The notes under the pieces: generated by a model | Databases searched by the model: none | Seen by the model: only the letters and a program-made list of their open reading frames with translations | Told to the model about the DNA's origin: nothing | Shown here: piece by piece, positions 25,340-36,756 of the stretch | How positions within the stretch are numbered: the stretch's first letter is position 1 | Layout: every line of letters begins with the position of its first letter | Translations under genes and position numbers: made by a program | DNA from: Phorcus lineatus | Lineage: Eukaryota; Mollusca; Gastropoda; Trochida; Trochidae | Assembly: GCA_921293015.1 (NCBI GenBank) | Contig: OV121082.1 | Coordinates: 21,927,748-21,991,747 of the forward strand | Direction: 5' to 3' | DNA: 64,000 nucleotides

Positions 25340-27680
25340 CTCAAACAGACCAATTCTAATCATCTATATTCTTTTCCAGTGTGACCGGGCAAAACCGCTG
25401 AACGTTTTATGACCTACTTTGAGACTGACAGAGAAGTCTATTTTTTGTCAGTTGATCGATAGTTCACCATAGCTGCGCCAATACCCTTGTCAAGAAGATT
25501 CGGAAGCAAGTATTTTCTTCTGGAACTAACGACTTGCTACGTTTCCTGTGTTGTCAGCAATTTTGTTGGGAAAACGATAATCACGAAACGTGCAAAAATA
25601 ATTTGTTTGCTGCTCGTTCATAAATGAATTAATTAAAAAATTGCTCCAGCAGCAAAAAACGCATTCTGGTACTGTTTTGTGTCTTGAGAATTTGATACTT
25701 TTGTTTTTATTTCTGGAGGATTAGACAAATGTTAAGAATACCTAAAAGATTTTCATATATAGATTTTTTAAAAATTTGCCTTGTCCAAGGACGCAGAAGA
25801 AACCTACAAGAGTTGCTATCAGCATGAAGAGAGATAATTGCAAGATTCAACGTTGTTGAAATTGATTTTAACATTTTACAGTGTAAAACAAATTTATTAA
25901 GTCACAGTTGCATTGTCTAATTTTTTTTCTAGAAATTAAAGGTAATCAAGTGTTAAATCAATCTTTAAAGTATATATCTTCTTCATTCTAACAGACCTGT
26001 GTCATACTTTCATTTGCATTTACTGACAATTGTAACTTATAAACAGAGATTTTAAGTAAACTGCATGACCACATTTGAAGAAATAAGTTTATTAATGTTA
26101 TCCAACATGTAAAAACAATTATGTCACAAATCATATGAAAAAAACACAAAATTGTTATACAGCATGGAAAGTTGTTTGTTATTGTGATTATCATTTTCTC
26201 ATATCCAACAAGCAAAATAGCGGATCTGTTTTGGCACCAACGTTTCATACAGTCAGAAACCAGTGTCAGATGTCATTGTTGTATTGAAATCGTAAAGACG
26301 GCTAAATTAAAAATCAGTTTAGCATATGACATCATTTGTTTTCAGGGAACAACCCAATTAAGTGTCAATGGCATTGCCTATTGGTTGGAGAGACATGTCA
26401 AAGAGTATCTATCGTCACTCCGACTGTATTTTTTCTGGAAAGTCAAGGATACACTTCACTCAAGACGCTCCAATCCAAATATGTTTGTATTCATACCGCG
26501 ACCAACCTCAATCCGTCTAATAATACATGAAGAGCACGTCCGTCAGTCATTGCAATCATCAGAACACGATATAGCTCGGAGAGGCAATCAAGACGATGTA
26601 TATTTCATGTGTTGAGTGGTCAATATCACAGCTGATTAGAGAGATAAGTGAAATCAGTCTACAGGATAATCAGGCCTTTATCTAGCAAGTTGCTAATACC
26701 ATCTGGGTGATTGAAATTCTGATCCTACGTTCTACATGACAAGAACCATTCAGATACTAGTATTCTTGTGTATTTGTTTTATCAGTGTACATGGGCTAGT
26801 AGACATAAAACATACATCTTAACATTTTCTTTATTTTTCTTAACATATAGACATATTTCCAGTGATCAAGGAGTTTGCAAAGCTGAAAAACGCTAATTTG
26901 AATATTTGAAAAGTGTTGCTCTTATATATTTTCTTTAGAGTGCAGTTGTGTTTTAGTTAGAAATGCGATTGTTGAAGTTAACCCTAAGTAAGATTCATCG
27001 ATATGAAAAGATCAAATAAACAGGTAAATCAAATTATATGGGATTATCAAGCAGTCTATTCTATGTTACAAGTTGAGTTTTTTGTGGCGAGAAATGCAGG
27101 AAATTAATTGGTTTGCCATCGTAGTTAGTTGTACAATCAGCGTCAATGTTTCTGTCTCTTCCCGAAACCGTTGGGAAGGCTGAGGTCCTTCATATTTGCG
27201 ATACGCACATATGTCTTAAAAGGCAAATATCAGTCGAAGATCTAAAAGGAAATTAGATTTGGTAACTTAAGGACAAAAACATAGACCTCCTAAACCAAAT
27301 CATATGGCAGGCTTGTAACAGAGGTTGAACGGGAAGACCGAATAACTGCTTTCTCATAACGTTTGAAAAGAAAATTCGAAAAAAACTGTGTCATTTTCAT
27401 CAAGTAATAGAAATGACTAATATTCATGTCTTTATAAGAGAATTTTTGAAACATATAAACTGATTGTAACATTTGGTGATCAGAATTCTACTCAACCGTG
27501 GGCAGGCATGATAATTTTCCGTTCATTATCTATTTAAAGGTTAAGCTTGTCACATACGGCTTTGATGACTTGTATTTTTCTGGTCATTCTTTAAAAGGTC
27601 AATGCAATTTGAGTGAGCAAAGGAAATATACGTGTCACCAATTACCCTGCACACAAATCAATTTCATATGGAGTATATAA
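25340..27680 (+). repeat. Block C: copy of the multi-copy segmental repeat
   Basis: Contains the AGTCTATTTTTTGTCAGTTG start (25435), the CATAGCTGCGCCAATACCC stretch (25473) and the conserved AATCAAGACGATGTATATTT end (about 26587). After that come AAGTGAAATCAGTCTACAGGATAATC, shared with block B at 23660, and a tail at 27515-27665 with GGTTAAGCTTGTCA and AAAGGTCAATGCAATTTG, also at 17713 and 17760. Its internal spacing (about 1.2 kb) differs from A (1.05 kb) and B (0.55 kb) through indels. Confidence 0.75.
26172..26615 (+). CDS. 147-codon open frame in block C, unassigned
   Basis: This is the longest open frame in the window. It ends in ARRGNQDDVYFMC and a stop. The same last residues are readable in block D (RRGNQDDVYF) with an upstream in-frame stop, and in block A. 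The N-terminal third is hydrophobic (MFVIVIIIFSYP), followed by two HCC/CF cysteines and a basic stretch. It may be one exon of a former gene carried by the block, or simply an unbroken stretch of a non-coding repeat. No splice sites, promoter or family could be identified, and I do not propose a function. Confidence 0.2.
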   Translation: MFVIVIIIFSYPTSKIADLFWHQRFIQSETSVRCHCCIEIVKTAKLKISLAYDIICFQGTTQLSVNGIAYWLERHVKEYLSSLRLYFFWKVKDTLHSRRSNPNMFVFIPRPTSIRLIIHEEHVRQSLQSSEHDIARRGNQDDVYFMC

Positions 27681-27779
27681 GTACACAATACAACAGCCTC
27701 AGTTGAATTCAATGAAACATTGGTTAACACATAGAAGAAATTATAATAAATTTGAGAAATACGCCTATTCCGTCATCAA

Positions 27780-28285
27780 GTTAATCGAATAGAGGAGTGA
27801 CATGTTCATCTGATTAAAACCTAAGTAAAGGTTCTTCGAGTAGTGTTTTTCTATTCCTGCTAAATAGGCGTATATGAATACCTTCTCGCTCCTTCCTAAT
27901 ACCCTGATCTCTTTCAAGCCAAAACCCTCGTATCGCTAGCTATCTAACCAGCCAATGAGACGGCTCGCGTTCAGCAACAGCGGCAAAACCAAAACTCCCT
28001 TGCTTTGTGGCTTCAAGCTTCCTTCATTGGCTGGGGGAAAAAAACAGGTGAGCATAGCCACGAATATTAATCCGCCAGCCATACGAGTCATTTAGACCGA
28101 ATGGGATCAGGAAAAAGCGAGAGCGGATTCATATACACTGATTGAGCAGGATTTGTTTTTCTAAAAGAATGACGCTACTTAGCGTAGGTTTTTATTCTAA
28201 TGTTTCGCTCCTAAACGTCCAGAACATGTTGCTACATAGCGTTTTGTTTTTTAGGAGCTATTCGGATAGAAATAAGGCAAAGGAG
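27780..28285. mobile_element. Large fold-back element with paired CCAAT core
   Basis: Left arm (about 27790-27907) and right arm (about 28103-28275) are imperfect reverse complements. Matching parts are TATATGAATACCTTCTCGCT with the complement of AGCGAGAGCGGATTCATATA, TTTTCTATTCCTGCT with AGCAGGATTTGTTTTT, TTAAAACCTAAG with its partner at 28175-28190, and TCGAATAGAGGA with AGCTATTCGGA. The ~195-bp GC-richer centre holds CCAGCCAATGA (27950) and its perfect inverse TCATTGGCTGG (28024). I infer a non-autonomous DNA transposon; no clear target-site duplication was found. Confidence 0.6.
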
Positions 28286-31200
28286 GAAGATTCGCTTTGA
28301 TTATAAAGATACCGTCTACTAAGAGGGTTATGGTAAAATTACGAAGTTAAACTACTCCCTTGAAAACAATAATAGTTAAACTCTATTAATTATGATATGA
28401 CAACTGATTTACAAATTAGTTATTATCTTATTCATAGTGTGACACATCATGTTACATTAGCATTTACTCACATTTAGCTATCTTTATATGTCTTGAAGTT
28501 ACACTTATTTGAATTCGTGAATAGTAGTCAACGGGCCAAGTTGATTATTTTCACGAATCCACAACTCCAAAAGCATTTTCTATCTTAAGCCACACAAGAC
28601 TTCACGAAACTAGAAACTATCATTAATGTACATTCTTTAAAAATAGTTGATATTGCAATTTCCGTGTTCACTTGTTCGATATGGGACGCAACCTTTAGAC
28701 ATCTTGGAATGATATATCCATGCATGTCTATTGCCCTTCTTTCGACACATCATACTTGCATAGATCATCATACTATCCACTATCTATATGAACAACTTTT
28801 GTCCAAAGATTTACTCTTCAATAGAGAAAGAACCACACGTTTATTACCAGAAAAGTCTCAACTTCTGTCAGTCAATTGAGCCCAATTGATATAAGCACTC
28901 AGTTAACTACAACAGGCATATGATTGACTATCTACATGTGTGCAGTAATGCATTATCAAAACCTGGCACCCCCACACATGATATATGCAGTGGACTCTTG
29001 AAAATCAAGCCACTGTACACGCAAATAGTGAAGTCATCACCATATATTAATTAAATACTGTACTTATAGCGTGTGTCAGAAACGTAATGTTCAAATTTCC
29101 GTGACTGCTATGGGTACAAAGCTGTTTGTATATATTCTTACACTATTGGTTGGATCTATTGAGAAAAAATATTTATCATCCAAAACTGTGTCCTGCGGAA
29201 GATACTGCCTGCGGGAGATAGGATATATCGTTTTGACAGTAGATTTTGGAAATTCCCCTGTCGTCGGTACGTTAACATTCAACCACATGATATATACATG
29301 TATGAACTTGGTTACGCTTTACTTATATGAATTTAAACAAATAAAAATTGTGGATTTGTAGATAAAATTTGAAGATTATTTTATGAAATATGTTATTAAT
29401 CATTTAAAAAAAAAAAAAATAGGCATGACTGAAGAAAAATATACTTATAGCGCCAAAAACACTTTCACCAGATATCGTGGAGACATAATGTCATCAAGTC
29501 GCCGTGGCAGACAGATAAAACACCTAAATGAGGGTCGTCCGCAGACAGTAATACAATTATGGTTAGTGAATGGCCACTAGGCGTCTACCGTACCGGACAA
29601 AAGTTATTATAGATTTCCTTCGCACTTATTGGTTTCACTTAGTAATACATCTATATTAGCGTCATCCGCCGAAGGAATGATAAAGTGCATTGGCTCGATA
29701 TCCTTAACAACTATTTTCCAAAGCTGCAGACCACAAGTTTTTATCTCAAACTGTTTACAACAGAAAATATCGACTGTGTGTAATAAAGTGATATCTCCCA
29801 TGAAATATTGTGACAGTAGATTTTTTCACAATACCCTGTCAGTGCCTTTGTCTTGGTAACACCAAAATAGTTTGAAGTAATAGAGTAAATGAACGTTGAT
29901 GTAATGCGGTTAAATACCTAATGACGTCACATACCTTGACGCTATGACCTCTGACTGTAAGATTAATGGTGCATTTAAGACGAATGAATTTAGATGTTAA
30001 GTGTCTTTATATATCACAGCTATTTGAATTTGCACGACAAAAATATTTTTTTAAAATGATTTTTCAGTATCATATGTTGTTTCGAATCCCACATCTGGAC
30101 ACATAAGAAAAGCATCAAAAACGGGGCAAGCATAAACTCCACTACACTATTCTTCACAAAGTCCTGAAAACAATTTCTGCGATTCAGACTTAATTAGTTT
30201 AGCGTTTTCATAACTGATTGGTCAGCGTTCCTGATATTTGTCCAATCAACACACTCATATCGGCTTATTTCAGTGTCGGCTAAGATACGTGTTGTCAGTA
30301 TAGTTTCCATCGTCTCGGGAGGATAAGAAAATGATTTATATCCGTGTCACATTCCGTTACTAAGTAATAAATCTTCAGATATATCAACATTCATGTGTAT
30401 ATAGTGTAATCCAATATACACACTCGACTGTGGGTGTTATTATTAATGTTTATGTGTTTGACCTTTCACAGGGCGCTATCGAATGTCATTTATATTATCT
30501 GACACCACGCTGTTTTATGACATGGCATGTTTTGTTAGAGTAAAAATATCAAATAGGAATGTGAAAATCATTTAAATCAAAATATACCATTCTTGAGACA
30601 TCTTTTCGTTCATCAAAGTTTGTCAACAGGGCTATATGCCGGAACATGTCGACTTCATATCTACAAAAGTTTAACTTGAACTTTCAGGACGTTTATAAGC
30701 TTGTGAATCAACACATTTAGAAACCTTGGCTTTTTATTAATTCAAACTTTGAAATGTCTAGTTAGTTTTAAATGACAATTAATTGCAAAAATGATTGACA
30801 GAAAATGAAGTGTTTTGACTACCTATGTATACAGTGTAAGTAACAAGCCCTTAGCTCCGCCCACTATCTAGACGCTTTTTGTGACATCACTAGTAAAAGT
30901 AGTTCGTCGCAAAGATGATGAAACGAATTTAATTTAATTTTCTTATTAGCAATTAAATCAATTTTTAAACTATTTGTACAATTTGAACACAAAAAATATA
31001 TGCTTAATCAGCATGTAATGATATCAAAGTTGAAATCAATTAAAAACACTCTTGTAAGTGATCTCACAGACTCAAGGGGCACTACTGTAGGTTGAGCTTA
31101 GGGATTTAAGACAATTTTTTTGCAGTAATTCAATTACATCCTGCATTAATACCAGTTTAAATTGCATCTTCCAAACCGTTTATGAGCCTGTCAACAAACA

Positions 31201-31440
31201 CCTTACGTAAACGGATTTTTTTCCATTTATGACTGATAGCATTATCTATGACAAATGTTGACTTCCAAATAAATGTATAACACATGTTGAACAAAATAGG
31301 AAGGATAAAATCTAAAAATACAGAATAAAAAAAAGAATTAAACCAGTTGGAATCTCCTAGGTTTAATAAGTTTAACAAATGCGTTTAAGAAATCGAGATT
31401 GCGTTCATTTCAAAACTATCAATGAGATTATTGGTAGCAC
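28286..31440. other. AT-rich stretch with one hairpin, no gene assigned
   Basis: Frames at 29071-29361 (96 codons) and 29629-29859 (76 codons, both strands open) have no recognisable domain. A perfect stem at 28988-29015 pairs CAGTGG and CTTGA with their complements around a short loop. Scattered GC-richer spots (29910-29950, 30830-30920) look like decayed element cores. Confidence 0.5.
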
Positions 31441-31454
31441 GTCGGCAACGTGCT

Positions 31455-31569
31455 GCACGTGCAATTTGTATATTTTGTCAATATGAGTTGTATATTTCCA
31501 CGTTCTGCACGTGCATTTTGCTTGAAGTCATCTTGCTCTGTTAGGCATGGTCACCACGTGCAGAACGTG
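31455..31569. promoter_or_regulatory. Cluster of three CACGTG palindromes
   Basis: GCACGTGC occurs at 31455 and again within CACGTTCTGCACGTG (31499-31513). The exact reverse complement CACGTGCAGAACGTG is at 31555-31569, so the last two form a 15-bp inverted repeat with a 41-bp spacer. GCACGTGC also recurs at 31927. Such density in AT-rich DNA is unlikely by chance. Candidate bHLH or bHLH-PAS binding cluster, or the core of a repeat. Confidence 0.45.
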
Positions 31570-31896
31570 CTTTCCTCAAGTGGTCATATCTGATACTCTC
31601 TTTTGAGGTACGTTTTTTATTTATTCTTTATCGATTTAACCTTCGACCTTTCTTGCCCTATTACACAAAGGGCGCGGCTGACATTAAACCGCATCGTGTA
31701 AGTACGCTTATAAGCAAAAGCTGAGATAAAGATAAATATTTATTTATTGCATCTTCTTTCCGTGATTAGGACCATTTGTTGATATTGATAGCGAATGTTT
31801 TCCCGCCCCGGTGGTCCGTTCACAGTTGAACAGGTATTCAGACAAAAAACAAACAGCCGCGTGAGGGAGAGTTATCTAGCATACTGACTTATGTTG

Positions 31897-31909
31897 CCAC
31901 CAGGTGGCG
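31897..31909 (+). promoter_or_regulatory. CTCF-like core site
   Basis: CCACCAGGTGGCG fits the animal CTCF core (CCASYAGRKGGCR) at every position, preceded by TTG and followed by TGTTG. A near-palindromic CACCAGGTG E-box reading is the alternative. CTCF orthologues are known outside vertebrates, but occupancy here is inference. Confidence 0.35.
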
Positions 31910-33765
31910 TGTTGATAGCATGCTTTGCACGTGCTGCTTTGAATATTCATGCATGTCCCGAAAATGAAATATTCAAAAACGCGGGCTTTTTGTTGAACTT
32001 GACCGGACTATATGTCAAAAAGTTTGAAGGACTGGTGCATTTAAATAGTTGTATCTTGATAATTATGTTAGTAACATATTCGTATTCCGTGCCCGACAAA
32101 AGACAATTCCTGTGCAATTCAGTGATTTAGCAAAATGCGCGGATGTAGATGTATCTTTAACTGATTGATATAATAATTTTGAAGACATTTATTTTAGAAA
32201 TGCAAATGAAAATTAAAAAAACAAAAATGATGAACAGCCGTAAAACGTACATGATCATGAATATTTTTTTAGTGGCTGCTTATTGCAGTTAGCAGTGTAT
32301 ACGTCAGGACAATGGTTGTACTAACTGAAAAAAACTATCTAATACGAAACCGTTGCTCCAATTAACATTTGTTGTTTTTTTTATTCAGAAATATTTATAA
32401 AGTGATATATTTTCATATCTCTTGTCACATCAAGTCTTTACCCAATTTAGTTCTTGAAACTAAAATTCCTAAAACATAAAATACTTTCTGGCAAAAATCG
32501 AAAATAAAAACGCGCTGCATTTGTATATTTAATATCCAGCAATCAGCAGAACATGTTTTATGCAACTTTACGGATTTCCATATTCATAAATTTAGTTACA
32601 TGTATGTATCGGCAATCGATTCAGCCTAAACTATTATTAACCGTGCATCTATTATTGAATATCCACTTGTATCTTACAGATTCTTTTGGAACGAAAACAA
32701 GCGTTTTATGATGTTAGCTTCAGAACTAATATCAAGTCAAATTGGTTTATAAGACAATATGTCATGTTGAATTGTTATTTTCTCTTCAGTTATATGTATC
32801 ATTTAGGAATTGACGCCAACTAGAAGCATGGCTGACATTAAAAACTAGAACCAGTTTTACAGCAGAACACACAAATGATAGTATTTGTACATACAAACAT
32901 AGATGTAAGTACATATATATCTGTAACGGCAAGCTGTGACACAAATATACATAACAAATAATTTGCAGAAACTATATTGATTTTATCGATGTTGGCGGGC
33001 TCTTTACCTCACATTATATATCTACGTCGAGAATGAATGGTTTATCAAATGCCCAAATGAATAAAAACCCATTTGATTTGATAAAGCCTATTCACAATTC
33101 TCATATATCATTACTAATGATAATTACCAATATTAGTAATGTGCATGGTTTATTATTAAAGCTATAACTTTTCAAATGAACATTTTCTCTTTGTTTTGTA
33201 CATAAATTATGATTTTAATAGACTGTCATAAAAGGGGACAGTGTATTCTTTTGAAACGAACCCGATAATTATTTTTAATTTTGTTTAGGGATGTAGGATT
33301 TTTATTCCATGACGAAAACGTATGGAACCTATTGCTGACGATAAGCTTTTTTAATCTAAGGGTGTCAGTTAATAATCTGAATTCAATCCTAACTCGAATT
33401 CTTAAATGTTTAAATTTGCGCAATTATCAATATCTTTAGTGTGTTCCCATTGTCATTTTATCAAATACAATCATTTCGCAAACATCCAGGGTTTTGTTCA
33501 ATATACTCAACACTTTTTCTTTGTATGTCAGTAAATCAAAATGTTGCCCCGATGACGGCCAATGAGAAAAAATTATGTATTTGCTTCCACAGTGAAAAAG
33601 AGCTAATTGTAAACGCACACATAGTTTCAAACAAAAATGTTTGCAAGGCAAATTTACACAAACCCATGCCCCAGATAACCAGTAAACAATCGCAGACAAA
33701 CCCGCTCTTGTAGAAGAAAACTACAACACCTGTTGCTGCATTCGACATCGAGGGAATAATGACAG
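31910..33765. other. AT-rich stretch, no gene seen
   Basis: Open frames of 65-90 codons occur on both strands at 33226-33748, without any family resemblance. Confidence 0.5.
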
Positions 33766-33925
33766 CACGGAATGCTCGAGCAAACCGAGTTGGTTCGAGG
33801 GTGGCATGCAGCCTATCTAGCCATGTCTATTTCTAATTCGATATAGGGAGCATGGTATAAATTTACGGGATATAAATGCACGGAATGCACGGACGAAGCC
33901 GATGTATATATAGACTACGGCATGC
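33765..33925 (+). repeat. Imperfect tandem duplication with TATA motif
   Basis: GCACGGAATGC...GGCATGCAG occurs twice about 110 bp apart (33765-33811 and 33878-33927). The second copy contains TATATATAG (33905-33913) between GAAGCCGATG and ACTACGGCATGC. It could serve as a core promoter, but no transcript unit follows that I can recognise. Confidence 0.4.
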
Positions 33926-34584
33926 AGTTAAGTTAGACTGGTGATGTCTTTAGAATGGGAATGTTTTCTTTCTTGATGTTTCGAGATCAACAGATTGCTC
34001 GATGAGGATTTTCACCGATTTATTATTTTTATTTCAAAGTTGTGGATTGTAGTTTAATTTTTAATCCCTAAGTATTGTTTATGCCACATTTTGAAATGCA
34101 TTCTTTAAATTTATTTTTTTGAATTTGTAAATGTTACATTATTTATGATGCAGCTTACATTTTTGAATAATTATAACTTCTTTGAATTGCAATCGATTCT
34201 CTGGATTTCATGAGAAAATTCATGACTGAAAATAAAATAACATGGTTCCAAAATCAGTCATTGCGTCTTCTGAATTTACTTTTTTTAAAATTAAAATTGG
34301 TAATATTAATTCAAAGATTATGAGACAGTCTTAAAACTCTACTGCATACCTCCCTGGCAAAAAATTGTATGATTTAATCATTTTAAGAAAAAAACATAAC
34401 TAATGTGAAAAATGGCAAAAAAGTAATTATTAATTTATACGGCACTAATTGTAATAGATATTTTATAAAAATCTTATTGAAAAAATAGAAGCAGACTGAT
34501 TGCCTATTCAAAGTGACACAGAAATAACAAATACCTTATCACATAAAGTGTTATATCTATAACCTGTCGTGTTCTCTGCCTATT

Positions 34585-34870
34585 GTTCAGGTAAAACCAC
34601 ACACCTGAACTAAATGTGAAGAAAGTGCTCCATTATGCCCAGGTACTGCGTCTCCGATTCCGGATTTTCTCCGGTCATGACCTCTCTGCCCAGGCTATAC
34701 ATAGATGACCATCAACTGGCCTGGGCTATGATGAAGTACCTGGATTTTATCACTATACATGCCACCTGACCAGTGCACTGACCACGAGCTGATTAATTGT
34801 GTAGCTGACCACTTCACTCTATCCACCTTTTAGGACCTATATAACGTGATCGTATAGAACCTCGGCACTA
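34585..34870 (+). other. GC-richer patch with short inverted repeats
   Basis: About half G+C in a ~30-35% background. It includes a TTCAGGT..ACCTGAA hairpin (about 34587-34610), GCCCAGGC paired with GCCTGGGC (about 34690 and 34720), CCCAGGTACT paired with AGTACCTGG, and a CTATATAAC TATA-like motif near 34838. The composition and stem pairs suggest an old element or a structured transcript. Confidence 0.35.
34635..34769 (+). CDS. 44-codon open frame, unassigned
   Basis: Starts MPRYCVSDSGFSPVMTS and continues LPRLYIDDHQLAWAMMKYL, ending in HAT and TGA. The amino-acid make-up looks more protein-like than its neighbours, with few A/T-driven residues. It follows an in-frame stop closely and has no recognised family. 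It may be chance within the GC-richer patch. Confidence 0.15.
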   Translation: MPRYCVSDSGFSPVMTSLPRLYIDDHQLAWAMMKYLDFITIHAT

Positions 34871-34972
34871 AAGGCATGATTGAAATTAATCCTTCAGTCG
34901 ACATCTTAACAAAAAAGTTATTTAAAAATTTAAAAGTTGATTAATATTGAGAAAAAGATTCTATCTTGTTCC

Positions 34973-35061
34973 TAATATAATATAATATAATATAATATAA
35001 TATAATATAATATAATATAATATAATATAATATAATATAATATAATATAATATAATATATA
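34973..35061. repeat. (AATAT)n pentanucleotide microsatellite
   Basis: About 17 uninterrupted 5-bp units. The minus-strand LYYII frames are repeat artefacts. Confidence 0.98.
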
Positions 35062-36675
35062 AAAAAATGGCAAAAACAAAATTTTCGAAACTTAAATATA
35101 CAGATCTGCATATGTGCACAATGTACTCCAATTTCAGCAGTTCGCATGAATGTATAATAAAAAATGGACAAAATTTCAACTCTAGTTAATCTTTCATAAT
35201 GATAAATATTGACGAGTATTTCAATTTGGATTTAACGGTGTGTCAGTTCACTTTGATAAAAGGACAAATGCACTGTATCTATATCCCCCCTGCAAATTCA
35301 ATAGATAAAATTGTATCAGTTTATCACAGAACAATTGAGATTCAAAGATAAATCATGTCTTCATTGCATTATAATTGAGGTTTCTGATATAGACCCTTAT
35401 TATCCGATATATATGATTTAATTTCGGGCGCCAATCAACGAATCAAATCAAGAGGTTCATGATTATTTCCTGAAAATATTGATGAAATAAGCATGATTTC
35501 CGGGAGCAATCGTTTCGAGATATCTCAAGGATAAATGCCAATCAAAGTCGGTTTGAGTGACGTAAAGAAATTGACACTGTCAACACTGACGGGCACCTGT
35601 CCCTTTATGTCCACCATTGACCCAGGTCAAAAGCCGAGAGCACGGAATTCTCGTGCAATGTGTGATAACCAACTTGAAGAGGTTCCGTTACTTCTTATTT
35701 CGTCGTTAATTACTCTGCTAGTTTATTTGTCAGCATAGAAACTATCTTATTCACTTCATGTGTAACACTGTTTGTGAAAATAATTCGTAAATGTTAAATA
35801 TATGCTTTTGAATGTGAAATATTCAACGTACCCATCGATGCTTGTCGCGATAGATATATTTTATATCTCACGTAGTGAAAACAAAACGTCATTGTATGTG
35901 ACACCACCATATCAAGTAAAGAAATATATGATTAATTAATCTAAATAAGATTCCTTGTCAAACATAACAAAGGTCAGAATCGTCAACTTTGACATTTCGT
36001 TGTTGTTGGTGTGTTTTTGTACAGAGAAAAACATAGTCTTGACAAAATAGGTTATGAATGTACTTATATTAGTACATATTAATCTATTTATCTATTCATT
36101 CATTATCAAAACCTATGGACTTAATAAAACTGAGAAGTTTCCAACTGAATCTATCTTAATCTACACTTGCTTTGTAATGAATTATGTGTTTTCTGCTAGG
36201 GTGAATTTAAGGATGAAATATTACGAACAAGAGCCGAAGGGATAGACGAGGTCGAAACTGACCAGTGGAGAACTAACTGACCAGGGGCATCTTGACCTCT
36301 CACCATTTAGCTGATAAACATGACCTTTCACCCCCTGGGGTTAAGTAAACATTACTCCCTCCTATAGATAAATCTGTCATTAAGGCGTCCAAACACTTGA
36401 GGCTTTACCATACACTGGTAGATAAGGATAAAATGTAAACAAATCATATTCTGACATTTTATATTACAGAAACATATGGCGTTGAAAGTTTTAGGGCTTT
36501 AAATTGGAAAAGGAATTCTAAACCATGAAATAAATCGACATCTTTGGAAGGGACAACAACGTATATAATAGATTTTAGTAAATGACATATGTCTTTATAT
36601 TACGTGTAATTAGATTATTTTCTTCAAATTAAATGCTAATAATGATAATGATGATCATCATTTTTAAATTTGAAT

Positions 36676-36677
<2 letters not shown>
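35062..36677. other. AT-rich stretch, no gene seen
   Basis: A GC-richer spot at 36240-36350 contains repeated TGACCAG..GACCTC-like words but no clear element. Confidence 0.5.

Positions 36678-36753
<76 letters not shown>
36678..36753. repeat. (CT)n microsatellite
   Basis: About 37 uninterrupted CT units. Confidence 0.98.

Positions 36754-36756
<3 letters not shown>

Noticed and set aside
29607..29801. Minus-strand frame faintly resembling a retropepsin region (IKTCGLQLWKIVVKDIEPMH)
   Set aside because: No catalytic D-T/S-G motif and no neighbouring retroelement sequence; similarity too weak to call.
30830..31120. Possible MITE bounded by CCCTTAGCTC and its near complement
   Set aside because: Only about ten terminal bases pair and no target-site duplication is visible.
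33436..33748. Overlapping 70-90-codon frames on both strands
   Set aside because: Open on several frames at once because of low stop density; no domain, codon pattern or repeat support.
34941..35179. Two minus-strand frames with YYIIL repeats
   Set aside because: Product of the AATAT pentanucleotide repeat.
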